Origin: Spirochaetales bacterium | GTDB lineage: Bacteria > Spirochaetota > Spirochaetia > ARS1246 | Length of the DNA stretch: 9,025 nt | Reading direction: 5' to 3' | NCBI GenBank assembly: GCA_016930115.1 | Contig: JAFGHN010000019.1 | Location: 1 to 9,025, forward strand | Shown: piece by piece, positions 1 to 7,406 of the stretch | How the letters are laid out: the number at the start of each line of letters is the position of its first letter | How positions within the stretch are numbered: position 1 is the first letter of the stretch | Position numbers and translations under genes: made by a program | The notes under the pieces: model-generated | Seen by the model: only the letters and a program-made list of their open reading frames with translations | Databases searched by the model: none | Told to the model about the DNA's origin: nothing

Positions 1-1
1 C

Positions 2-1189
2 GATGTTCCGGTTATTCTCGATGCAAAGAGGAACGACATTGGGGCGACGGCCGAGGCTTACGCAAAGGGAGTGTTCGATTTTCTCGGCGCGGACGCGGTG
101 ACGCTAAACGCCTATATGGGAAAGGACTCCATCGATCCCTTTCTCAACTACAGTGATCGTGGCCTATTTCTTCTGTGCAGGACTTCGAATCCCGGCGCAG
201 CGGACTTTCAGACACTTATGGTTTCAGAAAAGGGCAGCGAAGAGCCGCTTTACGTGAAGATCGCGAAAACGGTCTGTCGCTGGTCGGACGCGATAGGACT
301 TGTTGTTGCCGGAAACGATACAGAGTCGCTAGCAGCGGTACGCTCAGAGCTTCCCGAAGTCTGGATTCTCGCTCCGGGTATCGGCGCACAAGGCGGCAGC
401 ATCGGCGAGGCGATAGCCGCGGGGATTCGAAGAGACGGTCTTGGAATTCTTCCACATGTCAGCAGAGGAATCTCCGGCGCCGCCGATCCTGGAAAGGCGG
501 CGAAGAAGTTGCGTGACGAGCTCAACGAGGCGAGGGACAGGGTTCTCGAGACTCCGCCCCGTGTCGTTCCCGGCGGCGCCGCAGCGCGCCGGCACGCAGA
601 CCTGCGCCGGCAGCTCCTTGACGGTATGATCGATGCGGGGTGCTTCAGGCTCGGCGAGTTTGTCCTGAAATCGGGTATTACGAGCCCGTTCTACGTTGAT
701 TTGAGGCGGATCGGGTCTGACCCTTCACTCCTCAGGCTCGCCGCGGAAGCCTATTCGCAAATGGCAGAAAACCTGGCGTTTGACAGAATTGCCGGCATAC
801 CCATGGCGGGCCTTCCACTCGCGACGGCGCTGAGCCTTGGGATCAACAAACCTCTCGTTATCCCGCGACCCGAACGGAAGGACCACGGAACGGGCAACTC
901 GGTCGAGGGAGAGTTCAAACCCGGCGACCGGGTGCTTCTCCTCGACGATCTGATAACCACAGGCGGCGCCAAGCTCGAGGCGGCAGAGGTGCTGCGGGCT
1001 TCGGGTCTGATTGTCGAAGATCTCGTGGTGCTTATCGAACGCGGAACCAAGGGGCGGGCCGATATTGAAGATGCCGGGATGAAGCTTCACGCCTTTGCGC
1101 ACATCGAAGAGCTCCTGGATGCGTGCGACAGACGCCACATGCTTGACGGCGGCATGCGTGAAAGAATCGAGACGTTTCTCAAGAAATAG
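2..1189 (+). CDS. pyrFE: Bifunctional OMP decarboxylase - orotate phosphoribosyltransferase (PyrF-PyrE fusion), 5' end cut off
   Basis: The open frame runs in from the left edge; 395 codons are present and the true start is outside the window. The first part is a type-2 (subfamily 2) orotidine-5'-phosphate decarboxylase. It shows the catalytic DAKRNDIG motif at bases 20-43 and the phosphate-binding GIGAQGG near 377-397. After a linker around 540-600, an orotate phosphoribosyltransferase domain follows, with FVLKSGITSPFYVDLR and the PRPP motif LLLDDLITTGG near 935-967. Together these domains convert orotate plus PRPP to OMP and then to UMP in the cytoplasm, the last two steps of de novo pyrimidine synthesis. 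The order decarboxylase-transferase is opposite to animal UMP synthase and like that known from cyanobacteria and kinetoplastids. In the OPRT loop the usual RKEAKDHG reads RPERKDHG, so one conserved Lys is Pro. The usual YKG is MAG. The GTG at 71 is internal and not the start. Family assignment is secure. Confidence 0.95.
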   Translation, partial: DVPVILDAKRNDIGATAEAYAKGVFDFLGADAVTLNAYMGKDSIDPFLNYSDRGLFLLCRTSNPGAADFQTLMVSEKGSEEPLYVKIAKTVCRWSDAIGLVVAGNDTESLAAVRSELPEVWILAPGIGAQGGSIGEAIAAGIRRDGLGILPHVSRGISGAADPGKAAKKLRDELNEARDRVLETPPRVVPGGAAARRHADLRRQLLDGMIDAGCFRLGEFVLKSGITSPFYVDLRRIGSDPSLLRLAAEAYSQMAENLAFDRIAGIPMAGLPLATALSLGINKPLVIPRPERKDHGTGNSVEGEFKPGDRVLLLDDLITTGGAKLEAAEVLRASGLIVEDLVVLIERGTKGRADIEDAGMKLHAFAHIEELLDACDRRHMLDGGMRERIETFLKK

Positions 1190-1255
1190 AGTTAGCAGGA
1201 AAACCTTCACCGACGCATAAATCGGTAGTACCTTTGTCCCGCGGAACCTTTGAAA

Positions 1256-1261
1256 GAGAGG
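1256..1261 (+). promoter_or_regulatory. Shine-Dalgarno sequence that fixes the pntAa start
   Basis: GAGAGG lies 8 bases before a GTG at 1270. Translation from there gives MIVAAPKET, the usual first residues of this family. An upstream in-frame TTG (1234) has no ribosome site and would add 12 unrelated residues. The GTG at 1261 overlaps the motif itself. Confidence 0.6.
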
Positions 1262-1269
1262 TGGCAGAG

Positions 1270-2391
<1,122 letters not shown>

Positions 2392-2403
2392 CAGGAGGAG
2401 CGG

Positions 2404-2691
2404 ATGATTGTTTTTTTGGCGTTTATTCTTATGTTATCTATTTTCCTCGGATTTGAGGTCATTTCGAAAGTCCCGTCGACGCTTCACACGCCGCTCATGT
2501 CCGGGTCAAACGCTATATCAGGGATAACGTTGCTAGGCGCCCTCGCCGCGGCCGGTGCGCCGGGTATGGGCTGGGTGGGCATTTTGCTTGGGACTCTGGC
2601 GGTCGCCTTTGCTACGATCAACGTCGTGGGCGGGTACTTTGTGACCGACAGGATGCTGAGCATGTTCAAGAAGAAGGAGCAGAAGAGCTGA
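2404..2691 (+). CDS. pntAb: NAD(P) transhydrogenase subunit alpha part 2 (small membrane subunit)
   Basis: This 95-residue membrane protein supplies the alpha-side helices of the proton-translocating domain II. Three hydrophobic stretches are visible, at about 1-20, 36-54 and 57-79. The family signature LHTPLMSGSNAISG is at 27-40; the His (H28) in it is conserved and sits in the proton path in structures of split-type enzymes. The C-terminus is a short basic tail (KKKEQKS), as expected for a cytoplasmic end. A strong AGGAGG at 2393-2398 sits 5 bases before the ATG. The gene starts 12 bases after the pntAa stop and ends 1 base before pntB, so the three are surely co-transcribed. Length is normal for the family. 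Confidence 0.94.
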   Translation: MIVFLAFILMLSIFLGFEVISKVPSTLHTPLMSGSNAISGITLLGALAAAGAPGMGWVGILLGTLAVAFATINVVGGYFVTDRMLSMFKKKEQKS

Positions 2692-2692
2692 G

Positions 2693-4063
2693 ATGGATCT
2701 TGCCATAAACCTGACCTATATTCTGTCGGCGGCGTTGTTCATCTTTGGTCTAAAAATGCTCGCTTCGCCGCGCACAGCCAGGATGGGCAACCTTGTTTCC
2801 GCCGTCGGGATGCTCATCGCCGTCGTGATGACACTCATGAACAGGGGTATCCTGGATTTCAAGTGGATAGCCCTGGGACTCACCGCCGGTTCTCTTATCG
2901 GTGTTTTCGCCGCGAGACTAATAGCGATGACGGCGATGCCGGAGATGGTCGCAATTTTCAATGGATTCGGGGGCATAGCAAGCCTCCTGGTCGGGTGGTC
3001 GGTCTATCATCGGGCGCCCGGAATTGAGCTCTTTCTCGTCATTTCAATCCTCCTCTCGGTTCTTATCGGCGGCGTGACCTTTACCGGCAGCCTTGTCGCT
3101 TTCGGAAAACTCAACGGGGTGATCGGGAGCAAGCCGGTGCTCTATCGCGGTCAGCACATCGTCAATTCGCTGGTGCTCATCGGTATCGTCACGCTGGCGG
3201 TGCTCTTCGGCCTCCAACCCGCCGGCGGCTATCTCTTCTTTCTCCTTCTCGTTGCGATGTCGTTGGTGTTTGGGGTTCTGTTTGTCATCCCGATAGGCGG
3301 GGCCGACATGCCCGTGGTGATTTCTCTGTTGAACAGTTTCTCCGGTCTTGCCGCGTGCGCCGCCGGATTTGTCATCGAGAATAACCTGCTCATCGTCGCG
3401 GGGGCGCTCGTTGGTGCGAGCGGTATTATCCTCACAAATATCATGTGCAAGGCGATGAACCGATCGCTCAAAAACGTGCTTTTCAGTGGATTTGGGGCGG
3501 CGGATACGAGCGGAAGCGGTGAGCTCACCGGCGAAGTGAAACCGATCAGCCCTGAAGACGCTTTTCTGATACTCGAAGCGGCAAGTTCGGTGGTTGTGGT
3601 ACCGGGCTACGGTCTGGCGGTGGCCCAGGCGCAACACGTGGTGAAAGAACTTGCCGATTTGCTTGAAGCAAACGGCGCGGAGGTGAGGTACGCCATTCAC
3701 CCCGTCGCAGGCAGAATGCCCGGTCACATGAACGTGTTGCTCGCCGAAGCAAATGTGCCTTACGACCAGCTTGCCGAGATGGACGATATCAACAAGACCA
3801 TGGAAACGGTGGACGTGTGCCTGGTAATCGGCGCAAACGATGTCGTGAATCCCGCCGCCCGCGAGGATGAAAACAGCCCGATATATGGAATGCCCATTGT
3901 CAACGCCGATTACGCGCGCACGGTATTCGTGCTGAAACGTTCAATGGCGTCCGGTTTTTCAGGTATCAGCAATCCGCTCTTTTTCAAAGAGAATACACGC
4001 ATGCTTTTTGGTGACGCGAAAGCCTCGATTCAGGCCCTGATCGGCGAATTCAAGGGTTTGTGA
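2693..4063 (+). CDS. pntB: NAD(P) transhydrogenase subunit beta (membrane domain plus NADP(H) domain III)
   Basis: This 456-residue subunit has an N-terminal membrane part (about residues 1-255, several helices) and a C-terminal NADP(H)-binding domain III. In the membrane part, PEMVAIFNGFGG carries Asn90 where E. coli PntB has the proton-path His91. GGADMPVVISLLNSFSG (202-218) includes Asp205 and Asn214, matching conserved membrane-domain positions. Domain III shows the NADP loop PGYGLAVAQAQ (304-314), VIGANDVVNPAA (378-389) and KRSMASGFSGISN (415-427), with FFKENTRMLFGDAK near the end. With PntAa and PntAb it forms the proton-pumping transhydrogenase, which usually makes NADPH from NADH using the proton gradient. 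It starts one base after the pntAb stop; AAGGAG at 2674-2679 inside pntAb is a rather distant ribosome site, so translational coupling is likely. The last 14 bases overlap the 3' end of the convergent regulator gene. Length is normal. Confidence 0.96.
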   Translation: MDLAINLTYILSAALFIFGLKMLASPRTARMGNLVSAVGMLIAVVMTLMNRGILDFKWIALGLTAGSLIGVFAARLIAMTAMPEMVAIFNGFGGIASLLVGWSVYHRAPGIELFLVISILLSVLIGGVTFTGSLVAFGKLNGVIGSKPVLYRGQHIVNSLVLIGIVTLAVLFGLQPAGGYLFFLLLVAMSLVFGVLFVIPIGGADMPVVISLLNSFSGLAACAAGFVIENNLLIVAGALVGASGIILTNIMCKAMNRSLKNVLFSGFGAADTSGSGELTGEVKPISPEDAFLILEAASSVVVVPGYGLAVAQAQHVVKELADLLEANGAEVRYAIHPVAGRMPGHMNVLLAEANVPYDQLAEMDDINKTMETVDVCLVIGANDVVNPAAREDENSPIYGMPIVNADYARTVFVLKRSMASGFSGISNPLFFKENTRMLFGDAKASIQALIGEFKGL

Positions 4064-4487
4064 CCGCCGGTTCACCCTGTCGATCAAGCAGAGACTGAAT
4101 CGTGATATTATCGAAGTATTCGTTGATATGTTCTGAGGTTGCCTGCCACATATCGCGGGTAATGCAGTCTCCGGCTCTTTCGCAGGGCGAGCGGGGATCT
4201 GTATCGGATGTGCACGGCGTGAGAGATATTTCTTCTCCCACCGCGTCGAAAATATCCTTCACCGTAATTTGATCCGGGGATTTGTCAAGCTGAAACCCGC
4301 CGCCGGGTCCTCTCGTTGATTTGATGATTCCGGCTTTTCTCAGTTTGAAGAAAATCTGTTCAAGAAACTCCGGCGAAATATCTTCACTTTCGGAAAGCTC
4401 CCTGATCGATATCGGTTTTCCTCTATCAGAAACGGTCAGTTTCAATACAGCTCTGAGTCCATAGCGCCCGCGGGTTGTGATACGCAT
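4050..4487 (-). CDS. Rrf2/IscR-family transcriptional regulator with three cysteines
   Basis: This 145-residue protein has the Rrf2-family winged-helix N-terminus: MRITTRGRYGLRAVLKL, then ISIRELSESEDISPEFLEQI as the helix-turn-helix, then a wing with GGGFQL at 62-67. A dimerisation helix region follows. Cysteines at 92, 102 and 108 (C-x9-C-x5-C) lie where IscR, RsrR and NsrR bind an Fe-S cluster, so it probably senses iron-sulfur status, NO or redox. That role is inferred, not shown. The spacing between the first two cysteines is longer than the C-x5-C of IscR. No isc, suf or nitrosative-stress genes are in the window, so its targets are unknown. ATG at 4485-4487 is preceded by GGAG 9 bases upstream on the minus strand. 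The stop lies inside the 3' end of pntB (14-base convergent overlap). It could equally be called IscR-like; I give no symbol. Confidence 0.9.
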   Translation of the reverse strand: MRITTRGRYGLRAVLKLTVSDRGKPISIRELSESEDISPEFLEQIFFKLRKAGIIKSTRGPGGGFQLDKSPDQITVKDIFDAVGEEISLTPCTSDTDPRSPCERAGDCITRDMWQATSEHINEYFDNITIQSLLDRQGEPAVTNP

Positions 4488-4518
4488 TCAACAGCACTCC
4501 ATTCTCTCTCGGTCTTTG

Positions 4519-4549
4519 TTATATATTACCGCATTGTTCATATATATAA
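4519..4549. repeat. AT-rich inverted repeat at the rrf2-like gene promoter, possible operator
   Basis: TTATATAT at 4519-4526 is the reverse complement of ATATATAA at 4542-4549, with a 15-base spacer. It overlaps the proposed -10 element and transcription start of the Rrf2-family gene. This could be an autoregulatory site, which is common for the family. The arms are pure A/T and could arise by chance, and they do not match the IscR type-1 consensus I know. Confidence 0.3.
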
Positions 4550-4565
4550 AAGAGTGGAATGGCAA
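4537..4565 (-). promoter_or_regulatory. Probable sigma-70 promoter of the Rrf2-family gene
   Basis: On the minus strand, TTGCCA (4560-4565; 5 of 6 to the -35 consensus) is followed after 17 bases by TATGAA (4537-4542; 4 of 6 to the -10). An overlapping TATATA offers a slightly closer alternative -10. Transcription would start near 4530, about 43 bases before the ATG. Confidence 0.5.
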
Positions 4566-4584
4566 ATCACGGAAAATTCATGTA

Positions 4585-4705
4585 GTGATCCGAATCCTGT
4601 TGAAACCTGCATTCTGTAGGCTCCCGATAACAAAAATCCGCGTTAAACCGCCGTTTTCCGCCTTTCGTGCACCGATCAGAGCGTCTTCAACAGGATTCGG
4701 ATCAG
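4585..4705. repeat. 121-base unit with 19-base perfect terminal inverted repeats, flanked by TA; possible MITE or long hairpin
   Basis: TGATCCGAATCCTGTTGAA at 4586-4604 is matched exactly by its reverse complement at 4686-4704, separated by 81 bases. Outside the arms comes one mismatched position (G on both sides), then TA at 4583-4584 and TA at 4706-4707. A short non-coding body, terminal inverted repeats and a TA on each side are what Tc1/mariner-IS630-type miniature elements look like; that reading is inference from a single copy. The interior has no credible gene. It holds a small hairpin (CCTGCA/TGTAGG at 4606-4620, one G-T pair) and three loosely repeated 10-base units beginning CCGC. 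It lies just after the efp stop and before the Rrf2-family promoter, so it may instead act as a transcript-end or mRNA-stabilising structure for efp. No T-run follows, so it is not a classical terminator. Confidence 0.6.
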
Positions 4706-4722
4706 TAAGAGAGACTAAGCGG

Positions 4723-5286
4723 TCAAGTATTCACGCGTTCTACGTATTCGCCGGTATCGGTGTTTACCAGTATCTTGTCGCCGGATTTTATGAAGATAGG
4801 CACTTTCACCTGGAGACCGGTCTCGCAGACGACCGTTTTTGTAGCGCCGGTTACGGTGTCTCCCTTCACGGCGTCCTCGGCCGCTGATACCGTATAGGTT
4901 TCCTTCAAAGGAATTTTGATGCCCAACGGAATCGATTCCCACATGACGATATCGTAGGTATCGCCTTCCTTCATGAAGTCTTTCTTTTCCTCGAAGCCGG
5001 CCATTGGTATTTCGAACTGTTCATAGGTATCCGTATCCATGAAATGGTAGGCGGATTCATCGGCATACAGGTATTGCGAAGGGTGCTCTTCAACAACGAT
5101 CTCTTCCACCGATTCATGGCTTTTGATGACCGGTCGCTGCACGAGCCCCGTTTTTACATTTTTTAGCTTCACCCGGACAAAGGCCTGGCCCTTCCCCGGT
5201 TTGACGAACTCTCTCTCGGTGACCAGATGCGGTTCATCCTTGAGTAGAATATACATGCCTTTCTCTATCGATCCTGCTTTAACCAT
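4723..5286 (-). CDS. efp: Translation elongation factor P (EF-P)
   Basis: This 187-residue protein, the normal EF-P length, binds between the ribosomal P and E sites and relieves stalling at consecutive prolines. The N-terminal KOW-like domain has MVKAGSIEKGMYILL and the loop FVKPGKGQAFVRVKLKN. Lys32 in PGKGQ corresponds to E. coli Lys34, the residue modified with beta-lysine. The two OB-fold domains follow, with YMD-like AYHFMDTDTYEQFEI, IPLGIKIPLKE and the C-terminal GLQVKVPIFIKSGDKILVNTDTGEY. The gene lies 47 bases after epmA, which encodes the enzyme expected to lysylate Lys32; this supports both calls. ATG at 5284-5286 is chosen because the family begins there and GAGG lies 9 bases upstream; a longer frame from a TTG at 5337 would add 17 residues that do not belong. 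A separate promoter upstream is likely. Confidence 0.96.
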   Translation of the reverse strand: MVKAGSIEKGMYILLKDEPHLVTEREFVKPGKGQAFVRVKLKNVKTGLVQRPVIKSHESVEEIVVEEHPSQYLYADESAYHFMDTDTYEQFEIPMAGFEEKKDFMKEGDTYDIVMWESIPLGIKIPLKETYTVSAAEDAVKGDTVTGATKTVVCETGLQVKVPIFIKSGDKILVNTDTGEYVERVNT

Positions 5287-5306
5287 AGGTAGAAACCTCG
5301 TGTAAT

Positions 5307-5326
5307 CCCCGCGCCGAATTGCGGGG
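5307..5326 (-). other. GC-rich hairpin in the epmA-efp gap
   Basis: CCCCGC (5307-5312) pairs with GCGGGG (5321-5326) around an 8-base loop. No T-run follows, so it is not a plain terminator. It sits right at the predicted efp transcription start and about 20 bases before the efp start codon, leaving the ribosome site free. It could partly attenuate read-through from epmA or stabilise the efp mRNA 5' end; either is inference. Confidence 0.45.
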
Positions 5327-5327
5327 G

Positions 5328-5355
5328 AGTATATCAAATTGTCTTTTCTTGTGCA
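5328..5355 (-). promoter_or_regulatory. Probable efp promoter with extended -10, overlapping the epmA stop
   Basis: On the minus strand TGATATACT forms an extended -10 (TGn plus TATACT at 5328-5333, 5 of 6 to consensus); the TGA is the epmA stop codon. A weak -35, TGCACA (5350-5355; 4 of 6), lies 16 bases upstream. Transcription would begin near 5321. A private promoter would make sense because EF-P is needed in far greater amounts than its modifying enzyme. Confidence 0.5.
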
Positions 5356-6332
5356 TCCCCATACCGTAACGTGAATGGCATCACTTGAGCTATCGAATCA
5401 GACCCGGAGAGAACCATGAGCAGTCTGTCCAAACCCAACGCCACTCCTGAGCAGGCCGGGTGGCGGGTATCATAGATGTCGGGAAACGATTCATCTGTCT
5501 GTTCCGGCCTTCCTGCTTTCCGGAGCTCCGTACCTTCGCGCTTGAAATATGCAGCCACCTCCGCCGGGGATACCATTTCCGTGAAGCAGTTGGCGATCTC
5601 CACACCACTCAGGTAAAGCTCCCATCTTTCCCTCCACGGGGTTCCGGCTTTCTGCTTTGCCAGACACGAAACCTGGGCCGGATAATCGAGAAGCGCGACC
5701 GGTCTTCCCACGGGCAGTTGCTGTTCCACTTCAGAAAGAAGGATCAGATGGAATAACTCCGGCCAGTCGGCATCCAAGGCGGGCGTGAGCCCCAATCTTT
5801 CGGCTTCTGTCCGTAATGCCCGGGTCTCGCCGCAGGCGCAGAGATCGATTCCGGCGTACTTACTGAATGCCTCTTCAATTGTCATCCGCAGAACAGGCGG
5901 TGAAACGGCGGCAGCCGCGGAAGCGGTGAGATCAAGGCGGGTGCAGAGCCGTTCAAGCAACGCTTCGGTTGTTTCAATCGAAGCGATATAGTCTGCGTTC
6001 ACGGTGTACCATTCGAGCATCAGAAACTCAGGGCTGTGCAGCCTTGAAAGCGGTTCACGGTCCCTGAAACACCTCGAAAACTGGAAGATGCTTCCGGAAC
6101 CCGCGGCCACCAGCCGCTTCATGTAGAACTCAGGGGAAGGGAGGAGAAAGACAGGTGTGCCCGGCCCATCGCCGGCCCCGTGGATGGTGGTATTCAGAAG
6201 GTCTATTGTAGGCTCAGGTATGACCTTTCCTGAAACAACCGGAGTATCCACTTCAAGGTATCCCGCCTCTTCAAAAAAGCGACGGATTTCCCGGACGCAG
6301 CTCGCCCTGAACCTGAGAATCTCGCGATCCAT
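5334..6332 (-). CDS. epmA: EF-P--(R)-beta-lysine ligase / EF-P lysine aminoacylase (EpmA, also PoxA/GenX)
   Basis: This 332-residue protein is a class II lysyl-tRNA synthetase-like catalytic domain without the anticodon-binding domain, the length expected for EpmA (E. coli about 325). It activates (R)-beta-lysine with ATP and attaches it to the conserved Lys of EF-P. The family hallmark LPSPEFYMKRL is at 64-74. Motif 2 reads FQFSRCFRDREPLSRLHSPE (83-102), followed by MLEWY. VEIANCFTEM (244-253) corresponds to the E. coli GIELANGFHE region, and motif 3 is SGVALGLDRLLM (295-306). The immediate downstream gene is efp, its substrate, which separates it firmly from a tRNA synthetase. EpmB, the lysine 2,3-aminomutase that makes beta-lysine, is not in the window. 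The ATG is 2 bases after the nadA stop and has no good ribosome site, so translation is probably coupled to nadA. The gene ends in the TGA that doubles as part of the efp promoter. Confidence 0.95.
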   Translation of the reverse strand: MDREILRFRASCVREIRRFFEEAGYLEVDTPVVSGKVIPEPTIDLLNTTIHGAGDGPGTPVFLLPSPEFYMKRLVAAGSGSIFQFSRCFRDREPLSRLHSPEFLMLEWYTVNADYIASIETTEALLERLCTRLDLTASAAAAVSPPVLRMTIEEAFSKYAGIDLCACGETRALRTEAERLGLTPALDADWPELFHLILLSEVEQQLPVGRPVALLDYPAQVSCLAKQKAGTPWRERWELYLSGVEIANCFTEMVSPAEVAAYFKREGTELRKAGRPEQTDESFPDIYDTRHPACSGVALGLDRLLMVLSGSDSIAQVMPFTLRYGDAQEKTI

Positions 6333-6334
6333 GT

Positions 6335-7381
6335 TCAGCCGATTGCTATCATTCGTTCCACAGGTTTCAGCGCACGGCGGCGGATATCTTCATCGAGCTC
6401 CACCAGGTATCTGTTCTTTTCCAGTGACGCGAGGGTGTCTTCCAGGGTGATTTCGGCCATGTGGGGACAGCGGATTGAGCAGAGCCTCAAGAGCTCCTTG
6501 TCCGGCCGGGCGGCGGCGATGTTGTCTCCCATGCTGCACTCGGTAAGCAGGAGATAACGAGGCGCGTTGACCTCTTCAACGTAGCGGATCATCGCCGCCG
6601 TGCTTCCCGAGAAATCGGCCTCCTCAACTACCTCCCGGCTGCACTCCGGGTGGGCGAGAACCACCACGTCGGGAAACTGACGCCTGATTGTCTTGATCTC
6701 CTCAACCGTGAAGCGCTCGTGCACCTCACAGCGGCCGTGCCACCCGATGAGCTCGTAAGTCACCTGTTCGGCGCCTGTCTGCCTCGACGGCCGCGGTGTT
6801 CTTGACGGAATAATAATGCGTTTGCCGGTCTCGGCGGCGGTGTTTCTTGCCAGGTATTCGTCGGGCAAGAAAATGACCTGATCGGTCTTGAGGCTCTCCA
6901 CCACTTTCGCGGCGTTGCCGGACGTACAACAGATATCGGATTCCGCTTTCACATCGGCATAGGTGTTGATATACGTCACCACAGGAACGCCGGGATACTT
7001 CTCCCGTAACTGCCTGACGTCCTGTGCGGTAATGCTTTCCGCGAGGGAACAACCTGCTTTCGGCGAAGGGATAAGAACCGTCTTCTCAGGATTGAGAATT
7101 TTCGCGGTTTCCGCCATGAACTTCACACCGCAGAATACGATAATGTCCTTGTCGGTTCCGGCCGCTTTCCTGCACAATTCGAGGGAATCACCGGTGAAAT
7201 CGGGTATCGAGTGGAAGAGTGCCGGCTCCATGTAATTGTGGCCCAGAATAACCGCGTTTTTTTCTTCTTTCAGCCTGTTTATCTTTGCCGCGAGCTCGGC
7301 TTTGACCCGCAGCTCTACATCCGGGACTACGTCTCCCAATTTCGACTTCAGTTTTGCATATATCTGTTCTGTCATTTCCAC
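6335..7381 (-). CDS. nadA: Quinolinate synthase (NadA)
   Basis: This 348-residue enzyme condenses iminoaspartate (from NadB) with dihydroxyacetone phosphate to quinolinate, using a [4Fe-4S] cluster; it is cytoplasmic and oxygen-sensitive. The three cluster cysteines are visible: C84 in FCGVKFMAETAK, C247 in LAHPECSREVVEEADF, and C305 in CPHM. GHNYMEP (47-53), CEVHERF and the GST that follows are also family signatures. About 20 extra residues (roughly 191-212, rich in Pro, Arg and Ser) sit between the KRII strand and GWHGRCEVHERF, where most relatives I know have only a few. The start is uncertain: GTG at 7379-7381 has AGGCGG six bases upstream and is taken here; ATG at 7373-7375 (346 residues) is the alternative, with 12 bases of spacing. 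A TTG at 7435 lies inside the promoter and is rejected. It leads nadA-epmA-efp and diverges from nadC-nadB. Confidence 0.95.
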   Translation of the reverse strand: MEMTEQIYAKLKSKLGDVVPDVELRVKAELAAKINRLKEEKNAVILGHNYMEPALFHSIPDFTGDSLELCRKAAGTDKDIIVFCGVKFMAETAKILNPEKTVLIPSPKAGCSLAESITAQDVRQLREKYPGVPVVTYINTYADVKAESDICCTSGNAAKVVESLKTDQVIFLPDEYLARNTAAETGKRIIIPSRTPRPSRQTGAEQVTYELIGWHGRCEVHERFTVEEIKTIRRQFPDVVVLAHPECSREVVEEADFSGSTAAMIRYVEEVNAPRYLLLTECSMGDNIAAARPDKELLRLCSIRCPHMAEITLEDTLASLEKNRYLVELDEDIRRRALKPVERMIAIG

Positions 7382-7406
7382 GCTATGCCGCCTTTCGAGC
7401 AAGCTA

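Noticed and set aside
71..73. GTG at 71 as the start of pyrFE
   Set aside because: The catalytic DAKRNDIG motif lies upstream in the same frame, so the gene begins before the window.
1209..1226. Small hairpin ACCGA/TCGGT between pyrFE and pntAa as a terminator
   Set aside because: The stem is only five pairs with an 8-base loop and no T-run, so it is too weak to call.
3044..3727. 227-codon minus-strand frame antisense to pntB
   Set aside because: Its composition is full of Arg, His and Glu as expected for an antisense frame, while pntB on the other strand is certain.
4477..4887. Open frame on the + strand across the inverted-repeat element and the 3' end of efp
   Set aside because: It runs antisense to efp and across non-coding repeat DNA, has no ribosome site and resembles no family.
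5287..5337. TTG at 5337 as an EF-P start with a 17-residue extension
   Set aside because: The extension is not part of the family, overlaps the epmA stop and promoter, and the ATG at 5286 has a good ribosome site.
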